From Hydractinia symbiolongicarpus (Eukaryota > Cnidaria > Hydrozoa > Anthoathecata > Hydractiniidae), in the NCBI RefSeq assembly GCF_029227915.1, contig NC_079878.1, forward strand, positions 24,515,501-24,579,500: a stretch of DNA of 64,000 nucleotides, read 5' to 3'. Both the position numbers and the translations under genes were made by a program. Below the pieces are notes generated by a model, which saw only the letters and a program-made list of their open reading frames with translations, had not been told where the DNA came from and did no database searches. Below are positions 9,955-20,265 of this stretch, piece after piece; positions within the stretch are counted from its first letter, which is position 1; each line of letters opens with the position of its first letter.

Positions 9955-11140
9955 TTACAGATTGTCAAGTAAAGTTACATATAGATGAAAAAGCACCACC
10001 AGTCACTCAACCAGAACGCAGAATTCCGAATAGACAAAAAGTCAAGCAGACAGTGGCTAAACTTGAATCCGTCGGAATACTAGAAGAAGTGAAAGGGAAA
10101 CCTACACCTTGGTTGAACCCTATAGTAGATATTCGTGCAGCAAACAAGGCGATTACGAGACTCGATACCCCACACCAGTTATTGACGGTCTAAATAAAAA
10201 GGTAAAACTAAAAGACAGTAAACATTTTACAAAGTCAGATTTAAACTCTGCATTTCATCAGCTAGAATTAGACCCCTTATGCAGATATATACTGCCTTCA
10301 GAACCGAAAAGAGAATCATGCAATACAGAAGGTTAATTTTTGGGGCAAACAGTGTGCTGAAGAACTCCAACACGCCCTTCAATCCATCCTTATGGACATT
10401 GAAGAAACAGCAAATATAACTGACGACATATTGATCTACGCCAAGACAACAAAAGACCATGATAACATACTGGAAAAAGTCTTCAAAAGGTTAGCTGAAG
10501 AGGGACTAACCTTAAATTTAAAGATATGTATTACGATAAAAATAAGCTCGAGTATTTTGGTTATATCTTCTCAGCTGATGGCATCAAACCGAGCCAAAAA
10601 AAACGTCAGCATTAAAGAATGCAAACCGTACAGAGGATCTGAAATCACCTTGCAGTTTTCTAGGAATGACAAATTACCTGAAGAGATTCATTCCGCAGTA
10701 CAGCACAATCACTCACCCACTTAGATGCCTAACACAAAAAGATGCGAAGTACGAATGGAGTCCAGAGTGTGAAACCGCATTCCAAACCCCGAAAACGTTA
10801 CCGTCAGAAGATTCATGCATTTCCTACTTCGACGAGAATAAAGAAACATTGATTTATTGTGATGCCAGTCCAGTAGGCATATCCGCTTTTTTGTTACAGA
10901 GAACTAAAGGAAAAGCTGACACAAAAGTTGTAGGTTATTCCTCCAGATCGCTAAACAAAACAGAAATGAGATATTCCCAAATAGAAAGAAAACATTAGCA
11001 GTAAGATATGCATGTGAGAAAAATCACCTTTACTTATTAGGAAGACCTTTCGTACTTTTAATGACAATAAAGCTTTGACAAACATTCTTAACAACCCTAA
11101 ATCAGTACCGCCTTCACGTATAGAAAGGATGTTACTCCGA
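9955..11140 (+). pseudogene. Gypsy reverse transcriptase and RNase H remnant
   Basis: Frames contain PERRIPNRQKVKQTVAKLES and GILEEVKGKPTPWLNP (RT N-terminus), YPTPVID and KSDLNSAFHQLEL (RT palm), DDILIYAKTTKDHD, and RFIPQYSTITHPL with LIYCDASPVGISAFLLQ (RNase H start). A tail resembles LTNILNNPKSVPPSRIERML. Stops and frame changes are frequent. It ends abruptly near 11140, where sequence from another element begins. Confidence 0.8.
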
Positions 11141-11145
11141 ATAAT

Positions 11146-12051
11146 ATTTGGATGCTACCCATTTGGGTAGTTCAAGGTATGATGAGCCTCTTGTTAGCCT
11201 CAATTTGTGAAAGTCTACATCGAGGTGTAGGATTTGGGACATTGTAAAGCCACTCTGGGGTAATGCCGGGTTTTCCACATGTGTTTTAACCTGGGCAAAC
11301 ATCCTATCCAGCACATCATCCACATCGTTACCCTGAAATACCGGGGCCATATTGCTGTGGAATACTTTCTTTACCTCAATGTAATCCTCATTCTCATTAG
11401 CCCCCTTTATAGGTCCACATGATCTATAGCGACAGATGTACCTTCGCCGACCCCATATCTTCTACCTGGTCCGCAACCAAGGTTCGGACATTGGGTCGCA
11501 CCATCCCGACATACCCATCAACGTCGGCACCTCCTATACCAGGAATTTGGAAACTCCAGAAGGTTCTGTGAAGAGCATGCTTATGCTCCTGGTGCGTAAA
11601 GTTGTGTCACGGCTGATTATGGGGATTTTGGATATCTTCCAAATTGTCTTCCCTGACCTCCTGTTCGACTTCATCATGGAGCGTGGGCCTTGTTGGTTGC
11701 CCTGCCATAGAATCCCATAACCGTACGTTTAAGGGTCGCATATGCACCCTTGACCCCATCTTTTATAGGCTTTGGGACGGCATCAACCAGCCAGTTGTAC
11801 CATTCCTGCATCTTGGATTTCACAATCGATCGATTTTTCATCATCTCTTGTTTCTCAAAAATATCCATGGCCTCCGGCGTTGGTAGTATGGTTGCTGGCC
11901 TTACGGGCTTTCGTTGTCAAGCCTTTCTTGGTGGCCTCTGTGGTACGTCCTCCAATAGGTCAACAAATTCAGCTTTACGTAGTCTATAATACCCTTTAAG
12001 TCCACGGGTTTTCGCAATATCGCGTAATTGTTTGACAGTGCGTGAATTCAT
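11146..12051 (-). pseudogene. SAP/Rho-N-like domain protein of an unclassified element
   Basis: Read on the minus strand from ATG 12051, the N-terminus is SRTVKQLRDIAKTRGLKGYY then RLRKAEFVDLL, a SAP/Rho_N-like helix pair. After a stop near 11918 comes EWYNWLVDAVPKPIKDGVKG. The distal part (11350-11132) contains HLDVDFHKLRLTRGSSYLEL. I recall this combination from multicopy genes of large DNA elements in cnidarians, but I cannot name the element. The protein is broken by stops and cut off on its left side at the Gypsy junction. Confidence 0.5.
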
Positions 12052-12212
12052 TTCTCTTTTATTATACGGTTTTTTTTTACAAAGTCGGAGGATCAGTTAT
12101 TTCCCTTTGGGAATTTCCCTATCATACAAAAATAAGTAAGGGAAATTCCCTGATGTGCGTAGAATATTATGGGAAATTGTGCTAGAAATTTTAGCTGTCT
12201 TTTATTCTACAG

Positions 12213-13075
12213 ATGTTATTGAATACTAGGTCCTTGAATTATGTGGATCACTATGGCATGGTATCGGATGCTGATGGATTAATAGGGACTGTGCTGGGAC
12301 TTGCGGTGACATCACGGCATTGTGCGCACGCGACTGTGCCAGAAGGAACATTTCTCTATCTCTATTTCTCTTCATTTATAACCTCTATTTATTCCATGCC
12401 AGTACTTAATTTAGGTCGTATCATAGACGGTTTTAGCATCATCGACCATTTCAACGATCTTCTTAATCAACCATCTGCAGTAGACTCAACAATTCTGGAC
12501 GAAATTAAACAACTCCCAATTGACGAAACCTTGATGCACCAATCAGCGAAGCTGAGCTAGAAAAAGCACTACAATACACCAGACTTGGAAAAAGTGCAGG
12601 ACCTGACGGTATCTTACCTGAAATCCTTGTCCATGGAGAAGTTCGCTTAAGAGCATTCCTATTCGCTATCATCACCTTATTTTGGAATACTGAATCCATA
12701 CCATGCGACTTAACAGACCCCAATATCACAATTCTCTTCAAAAAAGGGGATTGTAGTCTCTGTGGCAACTATAGAGGAATCTCCCTACTCAGCGTTGTAG
12801 GGAAAGTTTTTGCTGACATCCTTTTGCAGAGACTGAAAAACCTTGCAGAAAGAATATATCCTCAGTCGCAATCACGGTATCGAGATGGTAGACGTACGAT
12901 TGATGGTATTTTCACCCTCAGACAACTGATGGAAAAGGCTAGAGAGCAACGTCAAAATCTGTACATTGTTTTTGCCGACTTTAAAAAAGCCTTTGACACG
13001 AGAAGCGAAAGTCCTGTTGAGGAACTTCTTTATGGTGAGTTTGTGGAAGGAACATGTGCTATTGGTTGACCAAAA
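12213..13075 (+). pseudogene. LINE reverse-transcriptase fragment
   Basis: After a frame change near 12540, the sequence reads GKSAGPDGILPEILVHG, ITILFKKGDCSLCGNYRGIS and LYIVFADFKKAFDT, the N-terminal palm motifs of non-LTR retrotransposon RTs. It breaks off near 13010, before the catalytic YADD. Minus-strand fragments at 51880-52500 and 62640-62870 appear to be from related LINEs. Confidence 0.8.
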
Positions 13076-14118
13076 TTAAGGTATAAAGACACGTGCAAAA
13101 GTATTTTGAAACATGGGTTGGTTTCGAACTTGCATTTCCCTGTTAACAGGGCATCCTGCCAATTGGATGACTGAATCTAAGTCAAAATTATTAGATATAC
13201 AAACTAAACTTACATTTTTTGTGATTACTGGGTGGAAAATAACTCTGAAAAGATTATTTGTTTATTATATATATAATTTTTTTTATTTGTCACCGCATTA
13301 ACCAAAATCTTTTGGTGATGACCCCTGAATGTGTACTTACTTTATGGATGACCCCTTCTCTATACCAGTCAGGGAAAACTTTTAAATATGCTGTTACAGT
13401 ATAAATAAACTGTACTTGTTAATTAGACGTCTATTATATCCTGCTGAAGCCGCAAATCGCTTATTTAAACTGGTAAAAGCAAAATATTTCAAAATGTACA
13501 CACTAAGCTGAAATTTGCATCTTCTTTTAAAAGCCAATAAAAAAAGATGAAGATGAAGGGAACATGTGTTTAAGAATTTTTGACAAAAGCCTAAACGATT
13601 TGACAGTTACAGCCCGTCGATGACAGCTGTAGCTGTTAAAACGTTGCCTAGAATAAACTCGCTTGTTCATTACATGATAATATCTATATTATCCAATAAC
13701 TAATAGCTATTCAATAGCTAGTTAGTTAATAATATATATACATAGGTATATTTATATGATTGTATATACGCCATTTAAAAGACGAAAAAAACTTTACATC
13801 AACTGCAGTGCTAGTAGTGAGAGCACATAAAATATCCACACCAGCCCCCAGGGTAAGTCATCAACACAAGTTAGCTACCTATTCCTTATACCTGGCCAGG
13901 AACTAATTTTGTGTTCTCTCTAATCATTTTCAGTTATTAAACACTCTATGCAAAACTCAATGTAAATTGCACCTAGAAAGAATGAATAGTTAAATACGAG
14001 TTTCGCCTTGAAAATCAAATAAACTAAATAAATAACACGAAATTAGCTGTTTACCCATATTGTCGGAAAGCTTATGTTGTCTTTTTTCCGCAGTTCAAAA
14101 ATCGGAAAACATGGGTTG
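13076..14118. other. No gene seen
   Basis: This is AT-rich DNA with scattered TA-rich runs (near 13735). I find no coding frame above 70 residues and no inverted ends. It forms the left flank of the MULE. Confidence 0.5.
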
Positions 14119-14127
14119 AAAGGTTTT

Positions 14128-16134
14128 CGCAGTGGCTATTCATACGTGACCGTACTTTAATATTTTTTTTCCATTCGTACGTGACTCTCACGTATTTTAA
14201 ATTTTTTTTTCTATTCGTACGTGACACTCACGTACTTACTTTATTTATTTAAAATGAGTCTGGAGGAATTAAAAGAAATTTAGAGAAATTCACAGAATGT
14301 ATATATTTACAAAAGAGCATTAATCTTTTTCATGTTTATCTGATTTTATGGCTGCCCATCTTTATTGTCGTGATCTCACGTTTGAAAGCTCTCAGTGTGT
14401 GAAACAAGCATAACTGTATAGATGCACGAGGAAACTGTTCTTTCAAGGTATCTCTTTCCATCATGTCTTTATCAATGACCACTACTTCTATCTGATTATG
14501 GTTAGGATTGTGTTTTTTGAAACATTCACTCATGCGGACAATTGTCGATTTCTCCTTATTCATTACTATCCAAACACCCACAATCTCGCTTTCTCCATCT
14601 GCATCCACGCATATTAACAAATATACTGGCATTCGCAAATCATTTAATTTGTAGGTTGCGTCTAACATAAGCAGATCTGGGTAAGCAGAAAAAGCTTTTC
14701 TCATCTCCATGTCCTGATAGCATATAGCGTTCAATGTATCTTCGCTGTCAACAATAACTTTCACAGTGGCTCCTTAAATAGAAAGTAGCAATAATCTTTC
14801 ACGTCATTTAAAATAATTAAAAATTAATACCCGGAAATAAATTTTTTCTTAAATTGCGAAATTAAGTAGCTGCGAAAATTAAGGAAGTACATCAATTCAA
14901 AAATTTAAATTCTTACCAGGCACACTTCTCATTTCCCTGATAAGACTCTCGACGTCATTTTTACTTCTACCTGCCATTTTCGCCTGGATATTGTGAAGAT
15001 TTTTCAGCAAAACGTTTTTCCCTGCTACTTTAGAAACGTGATTTTGTAAAAGTTTCTTGCTTGCTTTCAACTGAAGCATTTTTGTTATTTCAGCTGACGT
15101 ATCTACATCGGTTATACGGCGTTGTTGCGGTAAATGTTCAAAACATGCCTATAAGGTAAATTCATGCATGTTAGGGTCATAATAAATTTGTAAAACAGTT
15201 AACATTCTTTGTTACCTTATTGACAGCGTGGTTATGTTCTTTGTGCATATCTTTCACATATAGTTGTTGACCGTCTTCAATTGTTCTAATTTTTATCATA
15301 TACATACATCCTTACTGAAATGTCCTATAAGGAAAATTTTTAATTTTGATCATTATAGAAACCAGCCTTAAATTCTATATACATCTTTTAAGAATATTAT
15401 ATGCTCAAGTATGCGTAAATCATAGATCAAATGTTATGTAAACGAAGTATATTTTTTTTTAATTAGTTTTACTATGAAACGAAATTCATCGACTATCATC
15501 GAGATACCCATCTTAAAAAATAGAACTTGGTTACGACGCACATAGATTCAGTTCTACAATACTCACGATTGCTTTGGACGTTTTGCAGTTGAAGTGGATA
15601 AAAATTTCTTGCCACCATTAATACACCAATAATCAATCTCAGAGAATTTTATGTTGGTATTATACTTTTTTTCGTTGCACGTTTAGCTGCACTCTCTATA
15701 GAACGAGAACTCCTGACATAAAGTTGAAAATAATTACCTTTTTCATGACTACAAATTGCTTCATTTAACTGCTCAAAGCTCGAAAAACTTTGTCCGACCT
15801 CCATCTTCTTCCTTCAGCATAGAAGTCCTATTCGCGCCTTTTTGCAATTGAAATTGTAATGAAGTTGAAAAGGCTGGTTTCTACTACAAAAACTTTCCTT
15901 ATAACAAATTGAAACTTCATGCTAAGTATAAAAATTTTTTTTTTATGAAACGAGAAAGAAAAGGTTTTACGTACGAAGAATAAATATAGAAAATCGCAGA
16001 TATAGAAAAAATTAAAAAATAATAAAGTACGCGAGTGTCACGTACGAATAGAAAAAAAATATTAAAATACGTGAGAGTCACGTACGAATAGAAAAAAAAT
16101 ATTAAAGTACGGTCACGTATGAATAGCCACTGCG
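14128..16134 (-). mobile_element. MULE (Mutator-like) DNA transposon
   Basis: The 2007-bp element is flanked by the perfect 9-bp duplication AAAGGTTTT (14119-14127 and 16135-16143), the size expected of Mutator-like elements. The termini CGCAGTGGCTATTCATACGT and its reverse complement are inverted over about 110 bp. Each terminal repeat contains three tandem copies of a unit with TTCGTACGTGAC. The single gene lies on the minus strand. Confidence 0.9.
14336..15804 (-). CDS. MULE transposase, multi-exon
   Basis: Proposed exons on the minus strand are 15804-15738, 15712-15567, about 15313-15216, 15148-14927 and 14772-14336. The last two introns have clean GT-AG borders and phase; the junction into exon 3 does not keep frame. 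The N-terminal part contains IDYWCINGGKKF and KDMHKEHNHAVN, a C/H-rich FLYWCH/WRKY-like DNA-binding region. The final exon has PDLLMLDATYKLNDLRMPVY, VVVIDKDMMERDTL and IQLCLFHTLRAFKREI, the MULE DDE core as in ZSWIM-type proteins. It ends soon after this core, without the usual SWIM zinc finger, so it is probably truncated or lightly decayed. Confidence 0.7.
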
Positions 16135-16143
16135 AAAGGTTTT

Positions 16144-16969
16144 CGTTTTAAAGGTCGCCGTAGATCCACTAGCTTTGCTATCCCTACGGAATTCCTTTGT
16201 TTTTAACTCCAAAGCCTCAATGAGATCTAAAAAATTATTTATCCATTATGAAGGTTTAAAATATTACCGTTTTGTACATCTTTTCTAACAACATATATAT
16301 ATTATATTAGAGCAATAGGTTTTTAATCCATGAAACATATTAACATATGTCGTTATTTATATTATATTTATTTGAAACGGGTTTATCAAAAACTGTAACT
16401 TTTGGAAGCTAAAAATGCTTTGTTTTTGCGGAGAGAAGCGGAGGGCGCGTCAGCGCCCGGAGCGTAGCGGAGCCCATTTCCTCATTAAATAAGCCAAATA
16501 TAAAAGAAAAAGGAAGTACGGTGGAGAGTATATAGGATTTCTATACGATTTCCGCCCCTCGTCCCCCTATACATCAAAAATATTCAAAATTCGGCCGTTT
16601 TTGAGTCAGTTTTCCAGCGATTTAATATGGTCATTCTTAATTACATTTTTTAGTAAGCGAGACAATATGTTTTTAGCACGGCGATGGAGTTTTTGTTGTT
16701 TTTTAACCAAGCGTAAATAGTGCTGTTTCCAGTTGAGATTAAGTTTGCCTACAATTTTTAGCCACGTGATACACATATTAATTTCACTAATATCACATGA
16801 CTTTTTTCTCGGACACATAGCGCCTCAAACTCAAACTTTCGTTAATCTAAGCTATATCGCAACTGACGGAAGGGCTTGTTCAAGAAAAAGAAGAAAGGGT
16901 ATGTTTTTAGCTAGCTAGTATATCACTATTCCTTTACATGTAATGAACTCTTTCTTATTCTCACTCACA
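16144..16969. other. Intergenic DNA with a GC-rich inverted repeat
   Basis: GGGCGC and GCGCCC (16443-16458) form a hairpin within a GC-rich patch (16427-16475) containing GGAGCGTAGCGGAG, unlike the AT-rich surroundings. A minus-strand frame of 70 residues at 16606-16818 (MCPRKKSCDIS, basic C-terminus) shows no domain I recognise and may be chance. Confidence 0.4.
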
Positions 16970-17165
16970 CTTAAGGCTAGCTAGCATAAAACTACTGACT
17001 GAGCTGGCTGGCATAAAAAAGAGCAATAGAACAAACATATAACATATACAGCTAGCATAAAACTGGCTACAGAGCTAGCATAAATTTAACTACTTAGCTG
17101 GCATAAAATTAGCTAATTAGGCTAGCATAAAATTATCTACATAGCTAGCATAGAAAAATTCTTTT
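16905..17165. repeat. AGCTAGCATAAAA-type simple repeat
   Basis: AGCTAGCATAAAA and near variants recur about eight times between 16970 and 17160, each with a short linker. The preceding segment (GCTAGTATATCACTATT, CATGTAATGAACTC) is repeated near 18645-18730, so a larger unit is dispersed here. Confidence 0.65.
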
Positions 17166-17759
17166 GGACAGATTTTCAATGAGATAGGCCACCTAGCTTA
17201 TACTTATGACACAGTATATAAGTGATATAATTCTACTCTGATTAGGAATGTCCCATTACATAGCTTGTTCTAGCGACAATCCACAATCGTCCAATTTTAG
17301 ACCAAAGTTCAAGGGCAAAAAATGTTTAGCGAAATCAGCAAAAGTACATACCTATATATAATTCTACAGATACTTCCCTTCCCACTTACGAGGTCAAGTT
17401 GGGAAATTTATAACATTGCATGTTATAGAGGGGGTGAGAGCCATATTTTTGTGAATGATTGTAGCTATAATGTAGGAACATCACAAAAGAAGCGGTGTAG
17501 TAGACATTGCCACGTTAGATTAACCCTGCCGGTGAGCATACACCAGTGTGGATTAAGTGACAAATGGAAATTATTTCTATATTGACATCTATATTTTTTA
17601 TTAAGCCATTTTAAATTCTGACAAGTGGTTCTTGTGCAATCGTCAACATGTATTGAAAATCTTTAAATATCTATATATATCGCATTCATTTTTTGACAGA
17701 AATTATTTCTATATCAAATAACCTTTTTTCACATCAACGTCTACATTTTCTGTTACAGG

Positions 17760-18194
17760 GAGCGTTCACATATTACGTAATCAAGTAGGGGGGAGGGGGG
17801 GTGAACTAAAATCAGCCAAAGTGGTTTAATAACATAAGCAAATCAAAAAAAATTAACAGCATATTTTATCAAGAGTGTGAAACATATCAATTATATCTAA
17901 AACGTTTATATTGACCTTATTCTATATCTTAAATGTAAAATATAAAAGTAAAATATAAAACTGTAAATATTTAAAACTTTTGTAGGGTCTGGTATAAATA
18001 CTAGCATCTGTTTTAAGACAAACAGTATTTGCTTTCATTCATAAACTAATTCTTTACGGATTTTTTTAGGGGGGGCTAAGTAGATGATGACGTAATTTTG
18101 GGAGGGGGGTCAACCAAATGATTGCGACTGATTACATGGGGGTGGGAGGAGTAGAAAATAGGCAAAAAATTGATTACGTAATATGTGAACGCTC
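17760..18194. mobile_element. 435-bp MITE
   Basis: The ends are inverted copies of GAGCGTTCACATATTACGTA followed by ATCAA. The interior has G-rich runs near both sides and no coding frame. The ends lie in unrelated flanks. I could not define a target duplication. Confidence 0.75.
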
Positions 18195-18275
18195 ACTTAA
18201 AAAGGTTATTTAACTAGACGTTACTGTTAAGTTCTTGTTATGATGTGCAACTGTAAAATTATGCACGCATTTATC

Positions 18276-18341
18276 CCCTGTTGGTCTAATGGTTAAGACA
18301 CTCTTGCAAATGAGAGATTTAGGTTCGAATCCTAAACAGGG
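18276..18341 (+). other. tRNA-Glu-like sequence, copy 1
   Basis: The acceptor halves CCCTGTT and AACAGGG pair perfectly. The A box TTGGTCTAATGGTTAAGA resembles the D arm of animal tRNA-Glu, and the B box AGGTTCGAATCCT is canonical. The anticodon arm is short (CTCTT/GAGAG with a six-base loop) and has no legal anticodon context, so a functional tRNA is unlikely. A second copy at 36984-37051 shares the trailing GCTAGGAAA, suggesting a tRNA-derived SINE or a family of tRNA-like inserts. Confidence 0.6.
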
Positions 18342-18644
18342 CTAGGAAAAAAACTTGCACCTATAGATATTGAGACAAGTGAATCTTTGGAAAATTTAAA
18401 ATTACGTACAGCACACAAACCTCGTGCTGGTGATCATTTCGGGTAGAAATAGTCATTATGACAAATTAGAGCATTTGTTAGTCTGTCCTAAAAAACTTAT
18501 ATTCTTTTTAGCAGAAGAGCCTGAACTTTATTATGAATAAAATGATAAATTCAGCCTTTATAATGTTTTTTTACAACTTTGTCCCTAGTATTTCTTTGCT
18601 TTTGTCATGAAAATTATGGTGAAAACGAAAGGTTATGTAGAGCT

Positions 18645-18894
18645 AGTATATCACTATTTTTTTCACATGTAATGAACTCCTTCACCTTCAAAGAGATAAT
18701 TCACACCCCTAAAGCTAGCTAACTAAAGCATGAAAAAATTTGTTAGTGACATGCCTAGATTTTCTAGCTAGCTACACATACTAAACTGAATACATAGGTA
18801 GCTAAATTTTATTAAAATCACCAGCTTCAGTGCTAAGATTAAATTTTTAGAGACCTTGATATTTACATCAAATATACATCCTAACAAACAAGTT
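18645..18894. repeat. Second copy of the 16.9-kb dispersed segment
   Basis: AGCTAGTATATCACTATT and CATGTAATGAACTCCTTC match 16911-16955, followed again by AGCTAGCTA-rich DNA. No gene is seen. Confidence 0.55.
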
Positions 18895-19014
18895 TTATTC
18901 TAAAAATAAAATGCCATAATATTTAATTAAGATATCATGTATCCAATGTAATAACTTTTTAATAGAGGAAAAAAAACAAAAAAAAAACAAAAAAACTAAT
19001 ACATAAGCGCAAAT

Positions 19015-19130
19015 AATTTTTCCAAAACAAACATATTTTGATTTAATTGGATAAAATGGATCACGTGAAGTTTTTGAAACACAAACATTTTTCGCTTTGA
19101 TTGGACAAAATAGATCACGTGATTTGGCGA
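19015..19130 (+). promoter_or_regulatory. Duplicated CCAAT/E-box block upstream of the Helitron gene
   Basis: A ~55-bp unit occurs twice. Each copy has ATTGG (inverse CCAAT) followed by ATCACGTGA, so CACGTG E-boxes lie at 19062-19067 and 19116-19121. The block is 300-400 bp upstream of the first Helitron ATG. A promoter role is inferred from the duplication and motif content. Confidence 0.4.
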
Positions 19131-19169
19131 CCGAAATATACTTTTTCGGCGCCACTTTTTTTTCAAACC

Positions 19170-19188
19170 CTCTGGTAATTTACCAGAG
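19170..19188. other. Perfect 9-bp palindrome near Helitron 5' side
   Basis: CTCTGGTAA, one T, TTACCAGAG: a perfect inverted repeat followed by GCGCG. Helitron2/Helentron-type elements can carry a hairpin near the 5' end, and this may be such a structure. The 5' terminus itself was not identified. Confidence 0.35.
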
Positions 19189-19292
19189 CGCGTTGGTTTT
19201 GTTTGCTTGAACTTTTGGATACTTCACAGATTATTGGATAAGTATTATTTGATAATTTTTTCTGTGTCTTTTACTAGCAAACAAACAAACAT

Positions 19293-19400
19293 TTAGGTGC
19301 AAAGTGCAGCTAGGTGCATCTTTTACTAGATTATTATTTACTGTTTAAATCTTATTTAGGTGCAAAAAACTGCAGTTAGGTGCATCGTTAATACTAATTT
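19293..19400 (+). repeat. TAGGTGCA duplication in the Helitron leader
   Basis: TTTAGGTGCAAAGTGCAG with TAGGTGCATC, followed by TTTACTAG, is repeated ~63 bp later as TTTAGGTGCAAAAAACTGCA with TAGGTGCATC. AAGGTGCAT is also a core word of the minisatellites after 26.1 kb, so the two ends of the Helitron may share a motif. Confidence 0.5.
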
Positions 19401-19419
19401 ACTTGTAAAAAAAACAATC

Positions 19420-20265
19420 ATGATATCAGTTCAGGCATATCGTGCCACCATCGGTTCGTTTTATAATGTAGCTGCTATTCATTCCAGTAATGATATTAAA
19501 AATAAAACAAATTTCCACAGCCATACAGGAATGTTTTTTGACAATCTGGATAATAGCAACCACTTCATTTATTTTTTGAAACTTTTTAGTTTATTAATTT
19601 TTATATGTTGTCTAAGCTGTAACATCAATCTTGCATGTTTGAAGTTACTGTTATTGTTATCAGGGGATATTGAAAGCAATCCTGGACCCTTCAATAACAA
19701 TGATATTGACTTCCAAATAGCACTACAAGAGTCTTATGCTGCCCATCTTTTAAATGAGTCAAATTCTGCAGACCATATAATTGCTTATGCTAGAAGTATT
19801 GGTCTGTCAAATATAACATATCGTGAACTGACGATAGGAGATGGCAACTGTTTTTATAGAGCAGTAGTACAGCAACTTGATCGGCCTGAGATCAGACAAA
19901 TTGTCCCCTCTGAACTTAATTTCCAGAACCATGTTGAACTACGAGCAGCTGTGGTCAAATTTGTCCGCAAAAATAACAACATAGGAATTTTCAATTCAGT
20001 TCAATTCAATTCAGTCAAAACCTACTGTCTATGTTGAAGAAATTTTCATACGAGCTGCCGCAATAATGCTGGGCGTCAACATTTTGATAACATCTGATAC
20101 CAGTACTGCGATGCACCCATATACCCTTATTAGTCCTACTCATGATGAAACACATGATATTGCTAGGGAACAGCAATTGACACATCTATTGTCTGATGGT
20201 ACCACTGCAGGTGCTTTTATTTTGCTTGGGAGAGTAAATAGAAATCACTACCAATCATTGGTCTT
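19420..20265 (+). pseudogene. Helitron leader, 2A-like peptide and OTU protease domain
   Basis: The most likely ATG is 19420; the frame is open a little further upstream. Residues 1-89 form a leader with a strongly hydrophobic segment (about 47-80, including FSLLIFICCLS). It ends in GDIESNPGP, a perfect 2A-like ribosome-skipping motif, with the skip expected between Gly89 and Pro90. An OTU cysteine-protease domain follows. GDGNCFYRAV carries the candidate nucleophile Cys144, and NRNHYQSLVF near 20240 supplies the candidate His. The frame breaks at about 19990-20035 inside TTCAATTCAG repeats, so Cys and His lie in different frames. OTU domains are known in some Helitrons. Confidence 0.8.

Larger units (their letters stand above)
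6590..11145 (+). mobile_element. Degenerate Ty3/Gypsy-like element with insertions
   Basis: Order along the strand is a primer-binding-like TTGGCGACGAG near 6649, Gag (6721 on), a Gag zinc-knuckle remnant (~9000), a protease-like remnant (9190-9535), and RT and RNase H remnants (9955-11140). Two DNA-element insertions separate these pieces (about 7240-8972 and 9539-9894). No LTR was identified. The left side abuts the Helitron array and the right side stops abruptly at the SAP-like pseudogene. All reading frames are broken. Confidence 0.7.

Noticed and set aside
18276-18341. Functional tRNA gene
   Set aside because: The anticodon loop is too short and lacks the conserved T33 context.
18895-19155. 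86-codon minus-strand frame with FCPIKAKNV/FYPIKSKYV repeat
   Set aside because: It mirrors the duplicated CCAAT/E-box block upstream of the Helitron gene; no domain.
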